Notes under the pieces: model-generated
Databases searched by the model: none
The model's input: only the letters and a program-made list of their open reading frames with translations
What the model was told of the DNA's origin: nothing
Made by a program: the position numbers and the translations under genes
In this document: in pieces, positions 18,748 to 25,708 of the stretch
Position numbering within the stretch: the first letter of the stretch is position 1
Layout: every line of letters starts with the position of its first letter
Assembly: GCA_003140095.1 (NCBI GenBank)
Contig: PLIU01000243.1
Location: forward strand, 1 to 35,112
Direction: 5' to 3'
DNA: 35,112 bases
DNA from: Verrucomicrobiales bacterium
Lineage (GTDB): Bacteria; Verrucomicrobiota; Verrucomicrobiia; Limisphaerales; Palsa-1400

Positions 18748-19761
18748 CTATCGTAGGCTGCTCTGACGGGCGCGCCACGCGCCTCCTCCGCCAGCCAGGG
18801 CGGCTAAAAGCGTTCCTCCGAAGATCCACGTCAAGAATATCTTTGATTTGGTCGGAACGACAGAATTCAAGTCTGGCCTGGCTGGATTCGCCATGATGAC
18901 CATGACCTCCGGAGGATCTTTTGGTATTATCCAAGCGGGCACTGGTCCTTGGTGGGTAGAGCGCCATGCCGCGAGCCCCCGCCCTTTGATAGAATTCCAC
19001 TGGTCCAGGCGGAACTGTTTGTATGAACCGGCCACGGCGTTGGCGATACTCGCGGCCATTTCCGGGCTCTGGTTTCGCACGGAAATCTCGATCAAACTAG
19101 TCATACGCGTTTGCTCGACCGAAATGCGATGCAACAGAAAATCAAACGTCTCATCGACGCTCCAAGGTGTCGTGCTGCCATTTTGCCGGGCCAATTTCTC
19201 GTCCAGATGCAAGTTGACAATGACATTGGTGAGAATGCGGTAGGACTCGATGATTTTAAACTGAGTGGTCAGGAAGTACGGGTCGGGGCTGAGCATCTGT
19301 TGATGTGCCCCCGCCATGGCCACTTCCGGTTCGTCCTTCTGCACTTCAATTTGCGCCATGCTGAAGTACTGCTTGGGCAGCCAGATGCTCAGAAGTGCGC
19401 TAGTCGCCACGCAGAGAAGGAAAACCACCGCGAACACTCGGATAAAAGCGGCCCGCAGTGGGGCCTCGTCGCGGAAGGCGCGAAAGGCGCGCAGTATTTT
19501 CGTGTAAACGGATTCCCTTTTGTGCAGGTTGAGGAGATGCTGAACCAGTGAAGTCTTCGCCCAATCCGGCAACACTTGCAGCCACAAAACGGCCAAACCT
19601 CGCGCCTGCGCTTGGCTCCACGCATCGCGGCATTGGTCCCGGAAAAGTTGCTTCATGGCCGCACCATATTCGCGGCGGAAGTCCGCCGGATAGGTTGCCA
19701 GAAGACGCTCATAAATCTTCACCGAAACGGTCACACCTTTGCTGTCAAGTTCGTTGGACAT
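18748..19761 (-). CDS. Wzz-like membrane protein with permease-prefix N-terminus
   Basis: The 337-residue protein has two parts. Residues 15-70 (YERLLATYPADFRREYGAAM and on) match the short prefix domain usually fused to ABC-type permeases controlled by PadR regulators. From about 107 there is a membrane helix (VFAVVFLLCVATSALLSIWL) followed by a Wzz/chain-length-determinant domain: PYFLTTQFKIIESYRILTNV, then SLIEISVRNQSPEMAASIAN and AVAGSYKQFR. A second helix lies at about 307-330. Wzz proteins regulate polysaccharide chain length. This one may act in envelope glycan export. ATG 19761 has GGAGG 9 bases upstream. It starts 2 bases after the padR stop. Confidence 0.75.
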   Translation of the reverse strand: MSNELDSKGVTVSVKIYERLLATYPADFRREYGAAMKQLFRDQCRDAWSQAQARGLAVLWLQVLPDWAKTSLVQHLLNLHKRESVYTKILRAFRAFRDEAPLRAAFIRVFAVVFLLCVATSALLSIWLPKQYFSMAQIEVQKDEPEVAMAGAHQQMLSPDPYFLTTQFKIIESYRILTNVIVNLHLDEKLARQNGSTTPWSVDETFDFLLHRISVEQTRMTSLIEISVRNQSPEMAASIANAVAGSYKQFRLDQWNSIKGRGLAAWRSTHQGPVPAWIIPKDPPEVMVIMANPARPDLNSVVPTKSKIFLTWIFGGTLLAALAGGGGAWRARQSSLR

Positions 19762-19763
19762 GG

Positions 19764-20150
19764 TCAAATTCCTCCCGCGGGAATGGTTTTGGCCGGCTTG
19801 CCGAGCAGCCGTTTGCGTCGCGCCAGTTTCGCCAACTCGTTATAGCGAGAGGCTTCCGCCTCCACCACGCGCTGGCCCAATCCGGTCAGACAATAGTAGC
19901 GGCGCCGCTCGTCATCCAGTTTCGCATCCGGGCGTCGATCCGACTCTTCAATCAATCCGGCTTCCAACAACCTCTTAATGGTTCCATAGAGCGTGCCAGG
20001 ACCCATGTTGATCTGGCGATGGGTGCTTTCGGCCACTTCCCGCATGATGGCGTAGCCGTGGCGTTCTCCTTCCGTCAGTGCCAGCAAGATGTGAAACACC
20101 GCCGGAGTGAGCGGCAGCATGTCTTGCGGGTTGATATTAAGCGTCTTCAT
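19764..20150 (-). CDS. PadR-family transcriptional regulator
   Basis: This is a winged-helix repressor of 128 residues. FHILLALTEGERHGYAIMRE carries the first helices, and GPGTLYGTIKRLLEAGLIEE is the recognition helix and wing of PadR proteins. A dimerising C-terminal helix ends near EASRYNELAKLARRKRL. It is cotranscribed with the Wzz-like gene. PadR genes commonly sit directly before the membrane protein they control. A perfect 8-bp palindrome lies 22 bases before its ATG and probably serves for autoregulation (inference). The effector is unknown. Confidence 0.93.
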   Translation of the reverse strand: MKTLNINPQDMLPLTPAVFHILLALTEGERHGYAIMREVAESTHRQINMGPGTLYGTIKRLLEAGLIEESDRRPDAKLDDERRRYYCLTGLGQRVVEAEASRYNELAKLARRKRLLGKPAKTIPAGGI

Positions 20151-20172
20151 AGCAATCTATCATTTCATCAGA

Positions 20173-20191
20173 TATATCCGTAACGGATATA
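20173..20191. promoter_or_regulatory. Candidate PadR operator
   Basis: TATATCCG-TAA-CGGATATA is a perfect 8-bp inverted repeat with a 3-base centre, 22 bases upstream of the padR start and within the 64-base gap after the carboxypeptidase gene. AT-rich palindromes of this size and place are typical PadR targets. Its position would overlap the promoter, so binding would repress padR and the Wzz-like gene. Confidence 0.65.
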
Positions 20192-20214
20192 AAATCGACG
20201 ATCGGCGCGAAATG

Positions 20215-21744
20215 TCAAGGGGTTTTATGTGCGCTGCTCTCACCGCCGAACTCCGCCAACTCAAGGGCCGCGGCGTCGATGGCGGCTCGGCCTTCCCCTT
20301 CGTCGCGATCGTTGTTGAGCATGATGGAGAAAACCAGTTTTTCCTTCCCGGCGGTCGTGACATACCCGGAAAGAGTATTGACTCCTCCCAGCGACCCGGT
20401 TTTGGCCCGCAGATTTCCCGCCGCTACGGTGCCTTTGAAACGATTGCGCAAGGTGCCGTCCACGCCGGCCAGGGGCAACGCGTCCACAAAAGCGTCCCGG
20501 CAACGGTGCGTGTTCATGAACGTCAACAATTGCACCGTCGCGCTCGGCGTCACCAGGCAGGCGCGCGACAGGCCGGAGCCTTCGTCTGGTTGGGCCATGT
20601 TCCGGCTGATGCCGGCCGAACGCAGGAATTTTTGCATTTCAACCAGGCCCTCCGCCTCGGTGGAACGGCCAGACGCGCCGTTGGTGCCCCCGCTGCGGGC
20701 GCCGATTTGCAGCCACAAAAGCTGCGCGTAGAGGTTCTCCGATGGTTTGAGAGTTTGCTTGACAATATCGGCCAATGGACGGGATTGGACGGTGGCAACC
20801 TCCGTCAGATTGGACCAGTCGATGGGCGAAGCCTCGCGAGTGAGCCAATCCTCTTCGCGCACGCCGCCGGTGACCGCCACGCCTTGTTGCGCCAACCCTT
20901 CCTTGAGCATCGTCACGAACCAGAGCGCGGGTCTGGGAACGGACACGGACTCGCTCTCGCCCGTCGAGCCGAGCGGAACAGGGCCCCACGCATAAACCAC
21001 GCTTTCGCCCACCGGCCGGTAAAGCCGGATGCGCCCAAAAATATGGGGCGGCACGGTTTGCGTGCGGTTGCTGAAGGTGACGATGCTCGTTTCCGGCATG
21101 GTGACGATTTCGCCAGGATCACCCGCGGCGCCGCCCGGTCTGAACATCAGGTCCACGACGTTGTCCTGAAAGGTGAGCGCGGACGCCGGGGCGCCGTAAT
21201 GCTCCTGCAGGTCCTCCCAGGCCCATTCCGCGCCGAAAGGGGCGCCGCGAAAATAGCTTTCGTCACCGATGATGCCGCCGTCAATCTTCTTGACTCCTGC
21301 CGCCAGCAGGGCGTCCAGAACCGGCTGCAAGGCCTTTTTGTAATTTCCGCCGTTGAATCGGGCCGAAAAGGAGGGATCGCCCCGGCCATAGACGAGCAAG
21401 TCGCCGTGGATCACGCCTTGGGTGTCCGGTCTGGCCGCGGCGTAGAAGGAAGTCTGGATGCGATAGTCTGGTCCCAACCGGTCCAGGGCCAGGGCGGCCG
21501 CGTAAAGCTTGGCGTTGGAAGCGGGCTTAAGCAGCTTGTCCGCGTTGCGCTCGAAGAGCGTCTGACCGCTGTCAAGCGAAACAGCTTTGACGCCCCATTG
21601 GGCCTGCGCGAACCGCGGCTCGTCCAACAAGGCCGCCAGGCGGGCCTGCAGCGCGGGCAGACTGTCATTGGTGGCTTGAACGGCGGCCGCCGCGCACTGG
21701 AGCGCCAGGGCGGCGCACCCGCAAAACAAACGGCCTCGTTTCAT
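20215..21744 (-). CDS. dacB: D-alanyl-D-alanine carboxypeptidase, PBP4/S13 family
   Basis: This is a periplasmic penicillin-binding protein that trims or cleaves peptide cross-links in peptidoglycan. The 509 residues begin with a signal peptide (MKRGRLFCGCAALALQCAAA). The three active-site motifs are intact: SxxK at 76-79 (ASNAK), SEN at 335-337 and KTG at 448-450 (RAKTGSLGG). The long insertion between motifs 1 and 2 is characteristic of the S13 family. Its ATG overlaps the GH20 stop by 4 bases, so the two are translationally linked. The symbol follows the family and was not checked by synteny. Confidence 0.92.
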   Translation of the reverse strand: MKRGRLFCGCAALALQCAAAAVQATNDSLPALQARLAALLDEPRFAQAQWGVKAVSLDSGQTLFERNADKLLKPASNAKLYAAALALDRLGPDYRIQTSFYAAARPDTQGVIHGDLLVYGRGDPSFSARFNGGNYKKALQPVLDALLAAGVKKIDGGIIGDESYFRGAPFGAEWAWEDLQEHYGAPASALTFQDNVVDLMFRPGGAAGDPGEIVTMPETSIVTFSNRTQTVPPHIFGRIRLYRPVGESVVYAWGPVPLGSTGESESVSVPRPALWFVTMLKEGLAQQGVAVTGGVREEDWLTREASPIDWSNLTEVATVQSRPLADIVKQTLKPSENLYAQLLWLQIGARSGGTNGASGRSTEAEGLVEMQKFLRSAGISRNMAQPDEGSGLSRACLVTPSATVQLLTFMNTHRCRDAFVDALPLAGVDGTLRNRFKGTVAAGNLRAKTGSLGGVNTLSGYVTTAGKEKLVFSIMLNNDRDEGEGRAAIDAAALELAEFGGESSAHKTP

Positions 21745-22844
21745 TTGTCTTCCGGCTGCAATTTCCTGATCTCACCGAACATCGCCGTAAAGCAATTCCA
21801 GGAGTTGGTCGCGTCGGGTTGGCTGTTGTAATCTTTGTTAAGAAAGGAGCCGGCGCCCGACCAGACAGTCTGCATGACTCCCTCAAACCGGTCCCGCAAT
21901 TCCGCCGGCGAGCGGCTGCGCCAGCGGGCCATGTCTTGGGCCTGCCACACCGCCAGTTGCGACGATTTCCAGGGACAGGTCACGACGTGAAAGCCTTTCA
22001 TGGCCAGGTACGGCGCCGTCGGCACGTCCTGTTCGTAATGCCAGTCACAAAGCATGACATCCTTGGGGATCAAGTCGATGGCGCGGGCGGTGCCGTTGGT
22101 GCTGCCCTCCCACTCGCCTAGGCCGTTGGCGGCGCCGTCCAGCAAACGATCGCTCCAAATCCACAGCCGCCGCCCTTTGGCATGCAAATGATCGTGCAGG
22201 GTCCTGACTTCGCCGGCGAACAGTTCCGCCTTGTCTTTGCCGCCGCAACGCGGGCACTTGGATTCGCCAAGGTAAAACACCTCATCCATGCCGGCGTGAA
22301 ACGCATCGGTCTCGAAAACGTCGCACACTTCGTCCATCACGGCGAAGACCACTTCATGCACCTTGGGATGAAGAGGGCAGTAGCTCTTGCAGTAAAGTCG
22401 ATCCGCATTGGGCCACTCGTAATGCTCCGGCATCTTGACCCAGGGCGTTTCATCGAACTCCGGATACTGCGCCAGCAAGCTGCCCAGCGATTTCCCGCCC
22501 GACTGGTGCCCAAGCAAATTGATTTGCGGGATGAGGTGGATGCTGTCCTTCCGGCACACCGCCACCAGCTTTTTGACGTCTTCCTGCGACAAGGCGTTCC
22601 CATCGCGCAGTTCCGGGTGGGTTTGGAACTGATAATTATAATCGACGCGCAAAATCAGCGTATTGACGCCGCGCGGCGCCAATTCCTTGTCGATAAACGT
22701 AATGAACGGCTCCAATCCCGCCGGCCGCGGCGCGGCGATGCAGAAGCCGCGCACCGGCATAAGTTGGTCCAAAGAATCGGCGGACGTTGCACGGTTGGGC
22801 CAAAAAACGGCCGCCGCCAGACAGACGCAAAGTAATGCTCTCAT
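21741..22844 (-). CDS. Secreted GH20-type beta-hexosaminidase-like protein
   Basis: This is a TIM-barrel glycosidase-like protein of 367 residues. ATG 22844 starts a signal peptide (MRALLCVCLAAAVFWPNRAT). The longer frame to 22901 adds a non-signal extension. The HAGMDEVFYLGESKCPRCGG segment carries the adjacent Asp-Glu pair of the GH20 motif H-x-G-x-D-E, and LIPQINLLGHQ is a barrel strand of the family. A C-P-R-C pair could bind metal or form a disulfide. The N-terminal GH20 accessory domain is absent, so the protein is short for the family. The 4-base overlap with the carboxypeptidase suggests joint peptidoglycan turnover. The substrate is inferred. Confidence 0.78.
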   Translation of the reverse strand: MRALLCVCLAAAVFWPNRATSADSLDQLMPVRGFCIAAPRPAGLEPFITFIDKELAPRGVNTLILRVDYNYQFQTHPELRDGNALSQEDVKKLVAVCRKDSIHLIPQINLLGHQSGGKSLGSLLAQYPEFDETPWVKMPEHYEWPNADRLYCKSYCPLHPKVHEVVFAVMDEVCDVFETDAFHAGMDEVFYLGESKCPRCGGKDKAELFAGEVRTLHDHLHAKGRRLWIWSDRLLDGAANGLGEWEGSTNGTARAIDLIPKDVMLCDWHYEQDVPTAPYLAMKGFHVVTCPWKSSQLAVWQAQDMARWRSRSPAELRDRFEGVMQTVWSGAGSFLNKDYNSQPDATNSWNCFTAMFGEIRKLQPEDK

Positions 22845-22939
22845 AACAAAGTCAACAAGCTGAATCGGAACCCACCGCAACGCAACTGAAAGATGGGACA
22901 ACGGAGATGTGCTCCACGGACTCAGGATTGGCCTTTCTT

Positions 22940-23545
22940 GTGCTCAAACGGGTTTGACTGGGTTTGACCAGGTTTGACCGGACTGCGTTCCGCCCCCCTC
23001 TTTTCGCCTTCGGCTGGCCATTTTCGCCCACGGCAGGTTTGATTTGGTTGGATTTGGTTTGATTCACTTTGATTGGTTTGAGAAGGTTTCTCCTAATCTC
23101 CAAGACCCCCTGGGTTTGAGCGGGTTGGACTGGGTTTGACCGGACTGCATTTCGCTCCCTCTTTCGCCACCGGCAAGTCCATTTGCGGCCGCGCAGGTTT
23201 GATTTGGTTTGATTCGCCCTGATTCCAGCAACGCCAACGGACTAGACCGTGATAAGACCCACAAGTCGCACAGCCACAAGATCTTCTGGCGTAGCCATCG
23301 ACGTAAGGAGGCGGAGCACAGACCATCGAGCAGGTTTGATTTGGTTTGATTCGGCTTGATTCACATTCATGCGGCTTGATTCTCGCAAGGCCAAAGAAAT
23401 AGCCCCGATAACACGCAAAAGTTACACAACCACAACATCTTACGAGATTTCCACGTCTTTTCGCGGCTGTTGCGCCATCCACCCAGCCCCTACCCTGCAG
23501 GTTTGATTTGGTTTGATTTAGTTTGATTGGCCTTGATTCCGCCAT
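22940..23545. repeat. Six clusters of 10-bp-phased TTTGA repeats
   Basis: TTTGA-type words recur every 10 bases within six clusters: 22953/22963/22973; 23038 to 23077 in five steps (the last step is 9); 23115/23125/23135; 23198/23208/23218; 23335 to 23375 in five steps; and 23502 to 23532 in four steps. Some steps carry variants such as TTGGA, CTTGA or ATTCA. Four clusters start with GCAGGTTTGATTTGG, at 23033 (TTGGA variant after it), 23193, 23330 and 23497. Cluster-to-cluster spacing is about 160, 137 and 167 bases, and the sequences between clusters are diverged copies of one another. No terminal inverted repeats or transposase are present. Confidence 0.8.
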
Positions 23546-23881
23546 ATTGATTGACGTCCCCTCTCTGGACTCACCCAGCCCGGCCCCAATCAGTTCCCTC
23601 TCCTGGAGTAGAGGGTTAGGCTGAGGGCGAACCCGCCCGGCCATGGTTGGGGATCCCTCGCGGCGGCTTCCAATCCGCATCCGCACCCGTTCCGCCTGAC
23701 GGCCATCCCGCCAAAGCTGCGACAACCGCAGTGCCACATCCAAGATCATCCTGTGGCGGGCCACGCCGGCAGGTGGTTCCTCCGTCTCCCCCAACAACCG
23801 AACCGGCGCCAAGGCCACGAGCGCAGCCCGGCGCTCCTCCAACCGAATCTCCCCGCCCTCCTCATCCAGGTCGCTCGACAT
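23093..23881 (-). CDS. Uncertain ORF running into the repeat region
   Basis: I do not recognise this protein. ATG 23881 is preceded by GGAG at good spacing and an AT-rich stretch. The first roughly 100 codons are rich in G/C at third positions, like the real genes here: MSSDLDEEGGEIRLEERRAA and RHRMILDVALRLSQLWRDGR are helical and charged. After about codon 115 the translation is made of the decamer repeats (IKPNQT-type words) and loses coding character. The frame crosses two repeat clusters before stopping at 23093. The 5' part may be a real small or truncated gene whose 3' end was replaced by repeats. The whole may equally be chance. Confidence 0.3.
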   Translation of the reverse strand: MSSDLDEEGGEIRLEERRAALVALAPVRLLGETEEPPAGVARHRMILDVALRLSQLWRDGRQAERVRMRIGSRREGSPTMAGRVRPQPNPLLQERELIGAGLGESREGTSINMAESRPIKLNQTKSNLQGRGWVDGATAAKRRGNLVRCCGCVTFACYRGYFFGLARIKPHECESSRIKPNQTCSMVCAPPPYVDGYARRSCGCATCGSYHGLVRWRCWNQGESNQIKPARPQMDLPVAKEGAKCSPVKPSPTRSNPGGLGD

Positions 23882-24105
23882 GTCCGTTACTCCGTTTTTA
23901 TAATTCTCATCGCATTATTATCCTACGAATGCCCAATTCCGCAAGTGGCGAGGAACCACCAGAACTCTCGCCTAACGATGGAACTTCTCTCCTCGTCTAT
24001 CGCAATCTGACCCTTTCGGTCTCTTGCCTTGCGGTGTAACCTTTCCGGGCCAAAGCCTCAGGAAGAGGCTCTGCCAGCACTAACTGGTCTGGCGCTGAGC
24101 TACGC

Positions 24106-24435
24106 TTGATTCTCCAACCTCTCCAATCGGCCCCGGTACTGACGGATCCCAATGAGTTCGATGGCACCAATTATGAGGCTGGCATGGGCCTGGCCGGGGC
24201 GTCGGAAGATTCGATCCTAAAGCTCATCAAGGACCTTCCCTGCGAGCCGGCCGCAGAAGAGAAACACTTGCGCGATGCAGCAACTGCGAACGTCGTCTTC
24301 GGAGGTGTTGCTCCAGACTCAGCCGAATTGCAGGAGGCCAAGGCCCGGCTCGCCCAGCTTCGCACCGTTTACACCGAGACGAACAAATCGGTCCAGCAAC
24401 AGATCGCTCGGATCAAGGAGTTAGAGAATAAGTGA
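24106..24435 (+). CDS. Hypothetical protein or C-terminal fragment
   Basis: The frame is open from 24040. A TTG at 24106 or ATG at 24184 could be the start, but none has a good ribosome site. The translation includes EFDGTNYEAGMGLAGASEDS and ends in a coiled-coil-like tail, ELQEAKARLAQLRTVYTETN followed by KSVQQQIARIKELENK. That tail resembles the L-x-x-L-R-x-x-Y-T coiled coil of Wzz/GumC-type proteins, so this may be the end of a truncated gene. It stops 1 base before the ECF sigma frame. Function is unknown. Confidence 0.35.
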   Translation: MILQPLQSAPVLTDPNEFDGTNYEAGMGLAGASEDSILKLIKDLPCEPAAEEKHLRDAATANVVFGGVAPDSAELQEAKARLAQLRTVYTETNKSVQQQIARIKELENK

Positions 24436-24436
24436 C

Positions 24437-25181
24437 TTGACCTCCGACGACTCAACTCCGCCCCAGGCCGCCCGTCCAGCGTTTGTCACCACCCGCTGGA
24501 CGCGCGTGTTGGAGGCGCGAGGGGATTCGACGGCAGCCAAGGCAGCCTTGAGCGACTTGTGCGCGGCCTACTATGCGCCAGTGTTCGCTTTCATCCGCCG
24601 TAGCGCGCCCGATGAAGACTCGGCCCGTGATTTGACTCAGGAATTCTTCGCCCGTCTGCTGGCGCGCGGGGGCATCGACACCGTGGATCCGCAACGTGGC
24701 CGCTTTCGCTCTTTTCTCCTCGGCGCAGTCAAACATTTCCTGTCCGACATGCGCGATCACGACCGCCGCCTCAAGCGCGGCAGCCGGCCAGCCCATGGAG
24801 TCCCTCGACACCGAAGCCGGGACCGCTTCCGGCCTGCAAGCGCCCGATTTGAAGGCCGCCGCACCCGACCGGGAGTTTGATCACAAATGGGCGTTGACGT
24901 TATTGGACCGGGCTTTGGCGGCCATGACGCATGAGTACAAGGAGGCCGGCAAATCCGCGCAATTCGAGGTGCTCAAACCCTGGCTGACCGGCGATGCCGG
25001 CAATATTTCACAGGCGGAGGCGGCCCGCCAGCTTGGACTCAACGAGGGCGCGGTCAAAGTGGCCATCCACCGGCTTCGTCGCCGGCTGCGTGATGTCATC
25101 AAGAATGAAATCAGCCAGACGGTAAAAGATCGCGCCGACATCGACCGGGAGATGCACGATCTGTTGGAAGCGCTGCTTTGA
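24437..25181 (+). pseudogene. ECF-type RNA polymerase sigma factor, frameshifted
   Basis: The first frame (TTG 24437, MTSDDSTPPQAARPAFVTTR) carries sigma region 2: DLTQEFFARLLARGGIDTVD, then FRSFLLGAVKHFLSDMRDHD. At about 24779 the conserved sequence moves to another frame and continues AAGQPMESLDTEAGTASGLQ to the region 4 helix-turn-helix SQAEAARQLGLNEGAVKVAI, ending at 25181. The shift is one extra or two missing bases after DRRLKRG. Restored, it would be an ordinary large ECF sigma of about 247 residues. This type often controls protein-kinase or sensor genes, but none is adjacent here. It may be a real mutation or a sequencing error. Confidence 0.75.
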
Positions 25182-25284
25182 AGCTCTCGAAGAAATGATG
25201 TTTTCTCGGCTCAATGCTGTGAGACCGAGACGCTGAGGCTTCGGTGACCAAGCGCCGATATTACGAGCGAATCATCGCTGGTTC

Positions 25285-25608
25285 TCACGGATAGGCGGCT
25301 AATTCCACGCGAGGTTTGATGCCCAGGTCTCCGGCGATGCTCTTGATGATTACGCCCAGGTTGCGCGCCATGGGGTTGCCGTTGCGATGGAGCATCCGGT
25401 GAAGGGATTTTTCACCCAAGCGGGTCTGCCGCGCCAGTTCTTTGAAGCTGATTTGGGCATGGACCAAATCGCGCAACATCGAAAGCCCCTCTGCGGTTTC
25501 GCCTTCAAGGATCGCGTTAACCGCTTCGGCATAAAGTCCCCGCGCAAATTTCGGCTCGCGTTTTATCCGCGCGATGATTGTTTCTCTGTAGTCTCGTGTC
25601 GTTATCAT
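25285..25608 (-). CDS. Xre/HigA-like antitoxin, orphan
   Basis: This is a small DNA-binding protein of 107 residues. DYRETIIARIKREPKFARGL is followed by a helix-turn-helix region: SFKELARQTRLGEKSLHRML, then HRNGNPMARNLGVIIKSIAG. This matches the putative addiction-module antidote family whose partners are RelE/HigB-like mRNA interferases. No toxin gene lies before or after it: upstream there are 100 bases to the protease gene, downstream 103 bases to the sigma frame. It may be a solitary regulator left from a lost pair. Confidence 0.72.
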   Translation of the reverse strand: MITTRDYRETIIARIKREPKFARGLYAEAVNAILEGETAEGLSMLRDLVHAQISFKELARQTRLGEKSLHRMLHRNGNPMARNLGVIIKSIAGDLGIKPRVELAAYP

Positions 25609-25708
25609 GTTATGTTCTGGTTTGGCGAACGGTCATTTTCCGTGTATTCCCGAATCTCAAACGAACCATTCATAAGGTATCATCTATGTTACTCGCCTCA
25701 ACCCGTCT

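Larger units (their letters stand above)
17899..18770. repeat. 14-bp direct repeats bracketing the decayed TA segment
   Basis: GCTGCTCTGACGGG occurs at 17899-17912 (overlapping the pabC stop) and again at 18757-18770 (overlapping the 3' end of the minus-strand Wzz-like gene). Between them lies only the segment with the mazEF and MNT/HEPN remains. The repeat may mark the edges of an inserted or recombined segment between two convergent genes. It is also long enough to be worth testing, but short enough that chance cannot be excluded. Confidence 0.4.

Noticed and set aside
20107-21831. Open frame of 574 codons on the plus strand
   Set aside because: It is antisense to the carboxypeptidase gene with its three catalytic motifs.
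22940-23545. Possible CRISPR array
   Set aside because: Units are 10 bp in phase with no constant repeat of 24-40 bp, no unique spacers of regular length and no cas genes.
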